Shown here one piece after another: positions 8,055 to 15,951 of a stretch of 64,000 nt of DNA. Each line of letters begins with the position of its first letter. Position 1 is the first letter of the stretch. Origin of the DNA: Verrucomicrobiota bacterium. GTDB taxonomy: Bacteria > Verrucomicrobiota > Verrucomicrobiia > Limisphaerales > UBA9464. The translations under genes and the position numbers were made by a program. Location: positions 85,281-149,280 of the forward strand of contig JAFLEF010000011.1 in NCBI GenBank assembly GCA_017309115.1, written 5' to 3'. The notes beneath the pieces are model-generated. The model did not search any database. It was not told the DNA's origin and saw only the letters and a list, made by a program, of their open reading frames with translations.

Positions 8055-8942
8055 ATGAGGACCGACTCGAAGGATTCCAAGCCGGTCGACGCGGTGATTG
8101 AGCCGGCGGGCGGGCGGCTAAAAATTTACCTGCTGCCCAACCTTTTTACCGCTGCCAACCTGTTTTGTGGTTTTCTCGCGTTGACCCGCATCGTGGAAGC
8201 GGATCTTTCGAGTGTCCATTTTCCGGACGTCATCAAGGAAGCGCTCTTCTACATCCTGCTCGCTTGCATCTTCGATTTGCTCGATGGGCGGGTCGCCCGG
8301 ATGGGCGGGTACGAATCGCCGTTTGGCCGCGAGTTCGACTCGTTGGCGGACATTGTCAGTTTCGGTGTTGCGCCGGCGTTTCTGGTTCATCGAGTCGTCC
8401 TCAAGGACGTATTCGTAGCCCATCCCGAAATCGGTTGGTTTATTGCTTCGCTGTACGTGATTTGCGGCGCGTTTCGCCTGGCCCGGTTCAATTGCCTTGC
8501 GGCCATGGAAGGTACGGGTGGGGGCAAGTATTTCCTGGGATGTCCTATTCCCATGGCGGCGGGTATGGTGGCGTCGCTGACCTTGTTCATGCTCTGGTGG
8601 GACGCCCGGGAGTTTCGGGTGGGTTCGTGGCGGTACCTTTTGCCCATTATTCTGGTGTTTTTGTCGGCGATGATGGTGAGCGAAGTAAAGTATCCGACCT
8701 TCAAGAAGGTCAACTGGCGGACCCAACATCCGTTTGTGAAGACCTTGATTATCGTTCTGTTCATCGGTTTGCTGGTAATCCTTTGGCGCAAGATTCTTCC
8801 AGTCTTCGCCCCAATCGTCTTTGCCGTTTACCTCATCTATGGATTTGTGCGCCCGTTCATTTCTCGACGCCTGCAACGAGAGATTGAAGTGGATGATGAA
8901 CCGGACGAGGACGACGTCACTGGTTCGAGCAGTCGGACTTGA
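8055..8942 (+). CDS. pssA: CDP-diacylglycerol-serine O-phosphatidyltransferase
   Basis: Makes phosphatidylserine from CDP-diacylglycerol and serine in the inner membrane. The 295-residue protein contains the CDP-alcohol phosphatidyltransferase motif D-G-x2-A-R-x8-G-x3-D-x3-D, seen as DGRVAR then GREFDSLAD (about residues 77-100), preceded by the conserved LLPNLFTAANLFCGFLAL helix and followed by several further hydrophobic segments. The C-terminus is acidic (VDDEPDEDD). It overlaps nothing but directly follows psd by 3 bases, so the pair is one translational unit. Confidence 0.95.
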   Translation: MRTDSKDSKPVDAVIEPAGGRLKIYLLPNLFTAANLFCGFLALTRIVEADLSSVHFPDVIKEALFYILLACIFDLLDGRVARMGGYESPFGREFDSLADIVSFGVAPAFLVHRVVLKDVFVAHPEIGWFIASLYVICGAFRLARFNCLAAMEGTGGGKYFLGCPIPMAAGMVASLTLFMLWWDAREFRVGSWRYLLPIILVFLSAMMVSEVKYPTFKKVNWRTQHPFVKTLIIVLFIGLLVILWRKILPVFAPIVFAVYLIYGFVRPFISRRLQREIEVDDEPDEDDVTGSSSRT

Positions 8943-9001
8943 GGCTCGAAAATCATGCAATTCATGAGGTCAACTCTCTCACTGCCGCGACAGGCAGGGC
9001 G

Positions 9002-9679
9002 ATGACGGACTGGAGCGACTTGGTGACCGCCGGTCTGTGGGGCGTCGGGGCAGGTCTCGTGACCTCTGCTTTGGGAGGACCCATCAACGTCACCGTGGTC
9101 AATGAGAGCGCTCAGCGGGGCTTCATGAGGGGACTCATGATTGCCTTGGGGGCGACTGCGATGGAGACTGTTTACTGCGGAGCGGCCTCGGCGGGTTTTG
9201 CAGTTTTGTTTCAAGGTCCTTTGGTTCGAGCTGCGATGGAGTTGGTTAGCTTTATCTTGGTTTTGTGGTTGGGAATTAGATATTTAAGGGCGGGGCACTT
9301 GGAGGTGGGCAAGACGATTGAGCAGCTGGAGCACTTGGTGGAGGAGAAGCTTCATCCCCATACGGCGTTCTGGACGGGATTTGTACGAGTTTTGGCCAAC
9401 CCCGGCGTACTGCTGTTATGGATAGCAATCACCGGATCCTTGGTCGCGCACGGTGCTTTGGTGCCGAGGCCCATTTGCAAATTGCTCTTTTGTTCTGGCG
9501 TGGCATTTGCCGGCTGCCTTTGGTTCATCGGATTGAGTTGGGGTGTGTCTCGGGGGCATGGAAGGTTTTCACTACAGACATTGCGTCGACTTTCCCAGGC
9601 GAGCGGGTTGATCCTACTTCTGACGGCGGTGCTCATAGCGACGCGGTTGGTGATGGCGTTGGCGAAACATCCGATTTGA
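9002..9679 (+). CDS. LysE/RhtB-type transporter
   Basis: A 225-residue polytopic membrane protein with about six hydrophobic helices. The first helix and loop (GLVTSALGGPINVTVVNESAQRGFMRGL) carry the GP-N and G-x-x-G pattern of LysE/RhtB amino-acid or small-metabolite exporters. The frame is open upstream to 8939, overlapping pssA by 4 bases, but ATG 9002 (MTDWSDLV) gives a normal N-terminus close to the first helix. The overlapping TTG at 8939 would add 21 polar residues and cannot be ruled out. Substrate unknown; probably co-transcribed with pssA. Confidence 0.72.
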   Translation: MTDWSDLVTAGLWGVGAGLVTSALGGPINVTVVNESAQRGFMRGLMIALGATAMETVYCGAASAGFAVLFQGPLVRAAMELVSFILVLWLGIRYLRAGHLEVGKTIEQLEHLVEEKLHPHTAFWTGFVRVLANPGVLLLWIAITGSLVAHGALVPRPICKLLFCSGVAFAGCLWFIGLSWGVSRGHGRFSLQTLRRLSQASGLILLLTAVLIATRLVMALAKHPI

Positions 9680-9761
9680 AGCACAATCGTTGGCGCGGCC
9701 GACATTTCGCGAAATTGCTTTGCCCACTCCCGGCACTTCGCCAGATTCGCCGTTCGAATTT

Positions 9762-11048
9762 ATGGACGTCAAACTCCCGAAAGTCGGTGACGCAGCGGAC
9801 TCCGGTACCGTGGCCACCGTATTGGTTAAAGTAGGCGACACGGTCGCCGTGGATCAGACGATCCTAGAATTGGAGCAGGAAAAGGCGGTAGCGCCCATTC
9901 GCTCTCCTCAAGCCGGTAAGGTTACCGCCGTTCACGTCAAGGAGGGCGACAAAATCTCGGTGGGTGCGCTTTTGATTTCGGTGGACTCTGGGGAAGGCAC
10001 GCCGGCACCAAAGGCAACCGTGCCGCGTCCGGCGACTGCACCTGCTCCGTCGCCGCGCCGCTCCCTCCCTGAACCCGATTTGGAGGAGGAAACTGCTGAG
10101 GATTGGCAGTCGACGCCAGACGGCCCGGAGCCCGCCGCGTCCCCATACGTGCGAAAGGTCGCACGAGAATTGGGAATTCACTTAAGCCGGATTACAGGCA
10201 GCGCGCAGGGTGGTCGCGTGGTGATGTCCGACCTCGCACGATACATTAGCCGGCTCGAGAAAGCGGTTGCGCGGGCGGGCCGTCACGCCGAGGAACCCAA
10301 GGGATTGGTGTTCGCCCCCGTTGGCGCGGATTTCTCCCTGTTTGGCCCGGTGGTGAGCGAATCTCTGACCCCGTTGCGAAAGATCATCGCGGCCCGGATG
10401 GTGGAGAATTCCGTTTCGTTGCCCCACGTGACTCAGTTTGACGAAGCGGACATGTCGCGGATTGAAGAGTTGCGGGCGAAGTACAAGGGCGATTACGAAA
10501 AAGCCGGTGCACGACTTACTCCGACACCCTTCATTCTCAAGGCGTTGGTGACGGCTTTGCAACGGCATCCGCGATTCAATGCCAGCCTCAACGAAGTTGC
10601 CGAGACCCTCGTGCTGAAGCAGCACTACCACTTGGGAATTGCGGTCGATACCGAGGCTGGTCTGCTTGTTCCGGTTTTGAGAGATGCGGACAAAAAATCT
10701 CTCCGTCAGATTGCTCTGGAATTGTCAGAGATTGCGGCCAAAGCACGGGACCGGAAGGTCAGCCCTGATGACATGAAGGGCGGAACGTTCACTATCTCCA
10801 ACCAAGGTGCCATCGGAGGCGGGCACTTCACTCCGATCATCAACAAACCCGAGGTAGCGATCTTGGGTATTGGGAAGACAACTCTAAAGCCGGTTGCAAC
10901 AGACCAGGGGGCGATCGTGGCCAAGCCGATGATGCCTTTGACCGTCAGTTATGACCATCGAGTGATAGACGGAGGGTCTGCCGCCCGATTCACGGTGGAT
11001 CTGGTGAAGGCGTTACAGGAGTTTCCTGAGTCGGAAGTGAAGCTTTAA
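9762..11048 (+). CDS. Dihydrolipoamide acyltransferase (E2) of a 2-oxoacid dehydrogenase complex
   Basis: The core subunit that passes the acyl group from lipoamide to CoA. The 428 residues contain one lipoyl domain (1-78; modified Lys41 in ELEQEKAVAP, where DKA is more usual), a Pro/Ala-rich linker, a peripheral E3/E1-binding domain near 130-163 (YVRKVARELGIHLSRITGS) and the catalytic domain, ending with the active-site SYDHRVIDGGSAARF. ATG 9762 (MDVKLPKVGD) gives the standard N-terminus; the 24 upstream in-frame residues look non-coding. The E3 gene follows with no gap, but no E1 gene is in the neighbourhood, so pyruvate versus branched-chain specificity cannot be settled. Pyruvate E2 (aceF/pdhC) is the most likely reading. 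Confidence 0.92.
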   Translation: MDVKLPKVGDAADSGTVATVLVKVGDTVAVDQTILELEQEKAVAPIRSPQAGKVTAVHVKEGDKISVGALLISVDSGEGTPAPKATVPRPATAPAPSPRRSLPEPDLEEETAEDWQSTPDGPEPAASPYVRKVARELGIHLSRITGSAQGGRVVMSDLARYISRLEKAVARAGRHAEEPKGLVFAPVGADFSLFGPVVSESLTPLRKIIAARMVENSVSLPHVTQFDEADMSRIEELRAKYKGDYEKAGARLTPTPFILKALVTALQRHPRFNASLNEVAETLVLKQHYHLGIAVDTEAGLLVPVLRDADKKSLRQIALELSEIAAKARDRKVSPDDMKGGTFTISNQGAIGGGHFTPIINKPEVAILGIGKTTLKPVATDQGAIVAKPMMPLTVSYDHRVIDGGSAARFTVDLVKALQEFPESEVKL

Positions 11049-12488
11049 GTGGCATACTCCATGGAACCAATTCAAACGGACATTGTAGTGATTGGGGCGG
11101 GGCCGGGCGGCTACGCTGCAGCCTTTTACGCGGCCGATCTTGGGCGGAAGGTTGTTTTGGTCGAGCGTGACGCCCGCCTAGGAGGCGTCTGTATGAATCG
11201 AGGCTGCATTCCCTCGAAAGCGCTTCTGAATGCATCGCACGCCATTCAGGTGGCCAAGGAATCAGCCCACCGAGGCATCAGTTTTGGCGAGCCGACGGTC
11301 GATTTGGATCGTTTGCGAGTTTGGAAGAACTCGATTCTCGAGAAATTGGGAGGGGGCATTGCCAGTCTGGCGAAAATGCGGGGCGTGACAGTGATGCACG
11401 GCCGCGGGCACTTTGAAGACTCGAATACGCTGCGAGTGGAATCTCCTGATTCGGGAAATCAGTTCATTCGATTCGAGAAAGCCATCATTGCGGTCGGATC
11501 GCGTCCGGCTCTCCCGCGGGCTTTTGATCTTGGCAATCCTCGAGTGATGACATCTACGGAAGCGTTGGAAGTGCCGGATGTCCCGGAGAATCTCCTCATC
11601 ATCGGTGGCGGCTACATTGGGATGGAGCTTGGAACTGTCTATTCATCGCTGGGCTCCAAAGTAACTGTGATCGAAGCCATGGAGACGATTTTGGCGGGAG
11701 CAGATCCGGATTTGGTTCGTCCGGTCGCCCTTTATGCCAAGAAGGCTTTCAAGGAAGTCCGCCTAAAGTCCAAAGTTCTGGAAATCAAGAGTGCGGGAAA
11801 ACAGATCCGGGTCGTTTCTGAGTTCAATGAACAGCGCTTGGAAGAACTATACGACCGTGTGCTCGTTTCTGTGGGGCGTACCCCGAACGGCCAGGATCTT
11901 GGTCTCGAACACACCAGGGTAGAGCGAGATGACAAGGGATTTATCAAGGTCAACGAGCAAATGCAGACCACAGATCCCAACATTTACGCCATTGGTGATA
12001 TCGCTGGGGGCATCCTGTTGGCGCACAAAGCCAGTCGGGAGGCTCGGGTTGCGGTTGATAACTTGGCGGGCGAGAACGGGGCTTTAAATCGGGATTACGT
12101 CATTCCCGCGGTCGTATTTACGGACCCCGAAGTGGCGTGGGTGGGATTAACCGAACAGGAAGCCAAGCAAAAGAATACGGCAGTCGAGGTCGCCAAGTTT
12201 CCGTGGGGTGCCTCAGGCCGCGCATTGACGTACGACCGAGTTGATGGACTTACCAAATTGATTGTGGAACCGGGGACCCATCGCATCCTAGGGGTAGGTT
12301 TGGTGGGACACGGTGCAGGCGAATTGATTGGTGAAGGCGCGGTGGCAGTGGAAATGGGGGCAACGGTCGAGGATTTGTCGGCGATAGTTCATCCGCATCC
12401 CACACTCTCGGAAACCTTGATGGAATCGGCCGAGGCCTTCTTTGGGCATGCCACACACGTGTTCTCCAAAAAGAAACCGAGTCATTGA
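11049..12488 (+). CDS. lpdA: Dihydrolipoamide dehydrogenase (E3)
   Basis: A flavoenzyme that reoxidises dihydrolipoamide with NAD. The protein (479 residues from GTG 11049, or 475 from ATG 11061) has an N-terminal FAD site VVIGAGPGGYAAAF, the redox disulfide in GGVCMNRGCIPSKAL (Cys-x4-Cys), an NAD site IIGGGYIGMELGTVYSSLGS, the second FAD motif IYAIGDIAGG, and the C-terminal dimer interface with the catalytic HPHPTLSE. GTG 11049 abuts the E2 stop, implying coupled translation; the choice between the two starts is open. It is one operon with E2. Confidence 0.95.
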   Translation: MAYSMEPIQTDIVVIGAGPGGYAAAFYAADLGRKVVLVERDARLGGVCMNRGCIPSKALLNASHAIQVAKESAHRGISFGEPTVDLDRLRVWKNSILEKLGGGIASLAKMRGVTVMHGRGHFEDSNTLRVESPDSGNQFIRFEKAIIAVGSRPALPRAFDLGNPRVMTSTEALEVPDVPENLLIIGGGYIGMELGTVYSSLGSKVTVIEAMETILAGADPDLVRPVALYAKKAFKEVRLKSKVLEIKSAGKQIRVVSEFNEQRLEELYDRVLVSVGRTPNGQDLGLEHTRVERDDKGFIKVNEQMQTTDPNIYAIGDIAGGILLAHKASREARVAVDNLAGENGALNRDYVIPAVVFTDPEVAWVGLTEQEAKQKNTAVEVAKFPWGASGRALTYDRVDGLTKLIVEPGTHRILGVGLVGHGAGELIGEGAVAVEMGATVEDLSAIVHPHPTLSETLMESAEAFFGHATHVFSKKKPSH

Positions 12489-12617
12489 TGGTTCGTTGAT
12501 CGTGGCTACCACACCAGGTAGATCATGGTCATCGGTAGAAGCGCTTCCGAAGCAGAAATCGAGTTCACACTGGCTTACTGCTTTTCGTGCGAACCCGAAC
12601 CCGATACGCTTTGGCCC

Positions 12618-13712
12618 ATGCGTACGGTTGAAGTGTCTCTTGGGACACGTTCGTACACAATCCACATCGGAAGTGGGTTGTTGACCAAACTCGGAGACCA
12701 TTGTAGGCGACTGAAGCTAGGAGAACGGTGTGCTATCATCACCGATTCCAACGTCGGTCCTCGGTATGCTGATGCAGCAGTTCGAGCCCTTAAGATGGCT
12801 GGATTCGTTCCGAGCGTAGTAACCGTGACTGCCGGGGAAGGCGCAAAGTCTCTCAAAGTGTTGGGAGAGTGTTACGATCAGTTAGCCATGAAGCGCTTGG
12901 AACGTCGTTCGTTTGTCGTGGCGTTGGGTGGTGGATGTGTAGGCGACCTCGCTGGGTTTGTGGCGGCGACCTATCTTCGAGGAATCTCTTACGTTCAGGT
13001 GGCGACCACGTTACTGGCCCAAGTGGATTCTTCGGTGGGCGGCAAAGTGGGAATCAACCTTAAGTCCGGAAAGAATCTGGTCGGATCGTTCCACCAACCG
13101 CGGGCTGTTTTGTGTGATCTAGATACCCTTTCCACCCTTCCGGAACGGGAGTTTCGAGCGGGCATGGCCGAAGTGGTCAAATATGGTGTGATTCGGGATC
13201 CGGAGTTATTCCGACGCTTGGAGAGGGAGCTCGACAAGATCATGAAGCGTGACGTCAACACGCTTTCCAATGTCGTGGCCCGGTGTTGTACGTTGAAATC
13301 GGAAATTGTCGGTGCCGATGAGTATGAAACCACTGGGGTTAGGGCCATTTTGAATTTCGGTCATACGGTGGGCCATGGGATTGAAGCTCTCTCCGGATAC
13401 AATGAGTTCATCCATGGCGAAGCCGTCAGCCTGGGAACGGTCGCTGCGGCTCGACTGTCCTCTCGCTTGATGAGTCTTCCCGACAAGGAAGCAGACCGAA
13501 TCCGGGACCTCCTCCAGCGAATTGGACTGCCCACCGCCATCAAGTTTACCCCCAAAAAGCGAGAGGCCTTGTTTGATGCCATGCGGCTCGACAAGAAGGT
13601 AAGCGGTGGCGAACTGAAGTTTGTCCTAGCCAAGTCACTGGGTGACGTTGTTCCTGGACAACGGGTGCCAGATGCCGACATCAATGCGGTTTTGAATCTG
13701 ATCGCCGAATGA
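12618..13712 (+). CDS. aroB: 3-dehydroquinate synthase
   Basis: Second step of the shikimate pathway: converts DAHP to 3-dehydroquinate, using NAD and a divalent metal. The 364-residue length is typical. Seen: the N-terminal VEVSLGTRSYTIHIG strand, GGGCVGDLAGFVAATYLRGI (NAD/phosphate binding), TTLLAQVDSSVGGKVGINL, EVVKYG and the metal ligands in FGHTVGHGIEAL plus the later FIHGEAVSLG. ATG 12618 (MRTVEV) is preferred over the in-frame ATG at 12525, whose extra 31 residues have no family counterpart. No other aro gene is adjacent. Confidence 0.96.
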   Translation: MRTVEVSLGTRSYTIHIGSGLLTKLGDHCRRLKLGERCAIITDSNVGPRYADAAVRALKMAGFVPSVVTVTAGEGAKSLKVLGECYDQLAMKRLERRSFVVALGGGCVGDLAGFVAATYLRGISYVQVATTLLAQVDSSVGGKVGINLKSGKNLVGSFHQPRAVLCDLDTLSTLPEREFRAGMAEVVKYGVIRDPELFRRLERELDKIMKRDVNTLSNVVARCCTLKSEIVGADEYETTGVRAILNFGHTVGHGIEALSGYNEFIHGEAVSLGTVAAARLSSRLMSLPDKEADRIRDLLQRIGLPTAIKFTPKKREALFDAMRLDKKVSGGELKFVLAKSLGDVVPGQRVPDADINAVLNLIAE

Positions 13713-13793
13713 GAATGTGCTGGTGGTCAATACGCTGGCGTTGGGTATGACTGCTCGCCCCGCGTTTCTTCCTTCGTCAGGCTATCGCTAAGG

Positions 13794-14900
13794 ATGAGTT
13801 GGTTATATCGCCACGTTGCCCGCCCGCTCCTGTTCACCCAAGAATCGGAAGTAGCGCACGACCGGACCTTGGCCGCCTTGGCCCTAGCAAGTAGGAGCCG
13901 ATTTTTGCGCGGATTGACCGAGGCTCTTTGCGATGTTCCACCGCTACCTGTTGCCGCCTTGGGCTTGAGGTTTCCTAATCCCGTGGGACTTGCGGCTGGC
14001 ATGGATAAACAGGGTCTGGCGGTACCCATTTGGCAGGCCATGGGGTTCGGATTTTCCGAACTCGGTGGAGTTACCTGGCACGCGCAACCTGGGAATCCCA
14101 AACCGCGCATGTTTCGTGTGGTTGCTGAAGAAGCGTTGGTGAATCGAATGGGCTTCAATAATGGAGGAGCACCAGTCTTGGCCCAGCGGTTGAGGCACTG
14201 GAAGAATCTGGGTCTGTGGCCGATTCATCCGGTCGGAATCAACCTGGGAAAGTCGAAGATCACCCCTCTTCCAGCGGCACCGGGCGATTATCTCTCCTCG
14301 TTTTCCGAACTCTGGGAGGAAGCTGACTTTTTCGTGGTGAATGTCAGTTCCCCCAACACGCCCAATCTTCGCCAACTGCAGGATCGTGACGCTCTCAGCG
14401 AAATCCTATTTTGCCTTCAGGAAAGAAACCGACTTCTCGCTGCTGAGTATCGGAAACCCAAGCCGGTTTTAGTGAAAGTGGCTCCGGATCTCAGTTGGGA
14501 AGCCCTAGACGAAATCGTTGAGGTCGCTCTGGCTCACTCGTTGGCCGGGATTGTCGCTTCCAACACTACGCTGGCCCGTCCCCTCAACTCGGATCCAGTG
14601 GCCACCCAGCTATATCGGGAGGTGGGCGGACTCAGCGGGCGGCCACTCCGCCAACGTAGCACCGAATTGGTCCGCCATCTTTACCGCCGATCTGAAGGCA
14701 AGCTGCAGATTGTCGGAGTTGGGGGCATCAATTCAGCGGATGATGCTTGGGAAAAGATTCTCGCTGGAGCGAGTTTGGTGCAAATCTACTCAGGGCTTGT
14801 TTTCCACGGACCCTTGCTGGTTCGGGAGATCGTTCTGGGACTCCACGACCGGTTAAGCGGAGCCAAGTGGGAAGACGTCGTTGGAGCTGAAGCTCATTAA
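13794..14900 (+). CDS. pyrD: Dihydroorotate dehydrogenase, class 2 (quinone-dependent)
   Basis: Oxidises dihydroorotate to orotate in pyrimidine synthesis, passing electrons from FMN to membrane quinone. The 368 residues include the class 2 N-terminal helical extension (YRHVARPLLFTQESEVAHDR), NPVGLAAGMDK, the QPGNPKPRMFR signature, the catalytic NVSSPNTPNLRQLQ (Ser base, diagnostic of class 2), VKVAPDLS, the lysine-containing ALASNTT-like GIVASNTTLARP, and the FMN phosphate loop VGVGGINSADDA. Its stop codon overlaps that of the convergent secreted-protein gene through a shared TTAA. Confidence 0.95.
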   Translation: MSWLYRHVARPLLFTQESEVAHDRTLAALALASRSRFLRGLTEALCDVPPLPVAALGLRFPNPVGLAAGMDKQGLAVPIWQAMGFGFSELGGVTWHAQPGNPKPRMFRVVAEEALVNRMGFNNGGAPVLAQRLRHWKNLGLWPIHPVGINLGKSKITPLPAAPGDYLSSFSELWEEADFFVVNVSSPNTPNLRQLQDRDALSEILFCLQERNRLLAAEYRKPKPVLVKVAPDLSWEALDEIVEVALAHSLAGIVASNTTLARPLNSDPVATQLYREVGGLSGRPLRQRSTELVRHLYRRSEGKLQIVGVGGINSADDAWEKILAGASLVQIYSGLVFHGPLLVREIVLGLHDRLSGAKWEDVVGAEAH

Positions 14901-15928
14901 GGGACCGAAACTGCTCGGTAATTGCGGCGTCCGAAGTTGGCGGCGGCAGTATCCTGAAGGTCCACAAAACCGCTCGGACTTTGGGCTAGCCCGGTTCCCA
15001 CCGGAGTCCAGGTTTGAAAGTCCTGGGTTGCCTCCAACCGGTAGGTGACGCCCGGTTCTCCCTTGATCCGGACTACAAAGGCACCGGTGTTGAGCATTCC
15101 GACTGGTTCTACGGTCGGAGGAATACTGGAGAGCGGCTCCAAGGTGACTCGATAGTCGTCAAAGATCATGAAGTTGTCGCCCGGTTGCCCGGGTTGACGG
15201 ATTACCCAGACGGCGTCGACATCGCCAAAAGTGAGGGGGGCGTTTCGCGTAGTAATGGGCTGGGCATTAACGATGACCGTGCCATTGATACGTGCGGTCC
15301 AGAGATTGCGCTGGAGGTTAAGGTCAATTTCCAGGTCGTAAGGAACTCCATGGTCGAAGCCGAATCCAGTGGGACGAATCGAAGGAGTTTTCTCGTCTAA
15401 AATGAAATTGACTTCCTGTAGGGCATTATCGAAATCAAGGCTAAGAAATCGGTGCGGCTGAGACTCGTCGGCGTTGTAAATGCTCCAACGAAAGTCATCA
15501 AAGTAGGGTGCAGATTCAGTAGAATCTTCGATTTGGAACGAGACCCTAAAGCGAATCAAAGGCAGGGGGGAATCGACCGGCTTCAGGCCTACTGGACGCC
15601 ACAGACTGAAGTCAGCGGTCTTGGTCGGCGCATCAAAGCCGATGTAGGCGTACTGTCCTGAGAATCCAGCCACAGGCGAATCGAGCACCCCGTTTCCGCC
15701 TTCTGGTGCCGGTGCGCCGGACACGTCGCTGGCGTAGCCTACCCAACCACCCTGTCCGAGGAGATCCATGTCGGCTGAAAAGCCCTCAAACGGTTCGAAG
15801 CCGGTCTCGTATAGGATGATCGTCGCCGGCCCTTGGAGGTCGGCTTTGGCAATCATGCTCTGGCTCGCGAAGACCGTGGCGAGAGTTCCTAACAGTATCC
15901 TGCGACGGCTGGCCGAAACGAGGCGCAT
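14897..15928 (-). CDS. Secreted protein with C-terminal 'YRLEAS-WT-RRNYRA' type domain
   Basis: A 343-residue protein of unknown function. It starts with a twin-arginine-like or Sec signal (RRRILLGTLATVFASQSMI, predicted cleavage near residue 29). The body is a beta-rich, laminin-G/concanavalin-like segment (about 38-250, with FDDFRWSIYN and WVIRQPGQPGDNFMIFDDYRV). The last ~75 residues form a separate module: FVVRIKGEPGVTYRLEATQD followed by FQTWTPVG and ending GRRNYRAVSV. Modules of this style recur in verrucomicrobial secreted proteins and diverged versions are seen at 33000-33219 and 53170-53376. It precedes no recognisable partner; another envelope gene lies 23 bases upstream on the same strand, so the two may be co-transcribed. 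Confidence 0.7.
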   Translation of the reverse strand: MRLVSASRRRILLGTLATVFASQSMIAKADLQGPATIILYETGFEPFEGFSADMDLLGQGGWVGYASDVSGAPAPEGGNGVLDSPVAGFSGQYAYIGFDAPTKTADFSLWRPVGLKPVDSPLPLIRFRVSFQIEDSTESAPYFDDFRWSIYNADESQPHRFLSLDFDNALQEVNFILDEKTPSIRPTGFGFDHGVPYDLEIDLNLQRNLWTARINGTVIVNAQPITTRNAPLTFGDVDAVWVIRQPGQPGDNFMIFDDYRVTLEPLSSIPPTVEPVGMLNTGAFVVRIKGEPGVTYRLEATQDFQTWTPVGTGLAQSPSGFVDLQDTAAANFGRRNYRAVSVP

Positions 15929-15951
15929 AGAACTGAAGCGTCCGGAATCGG

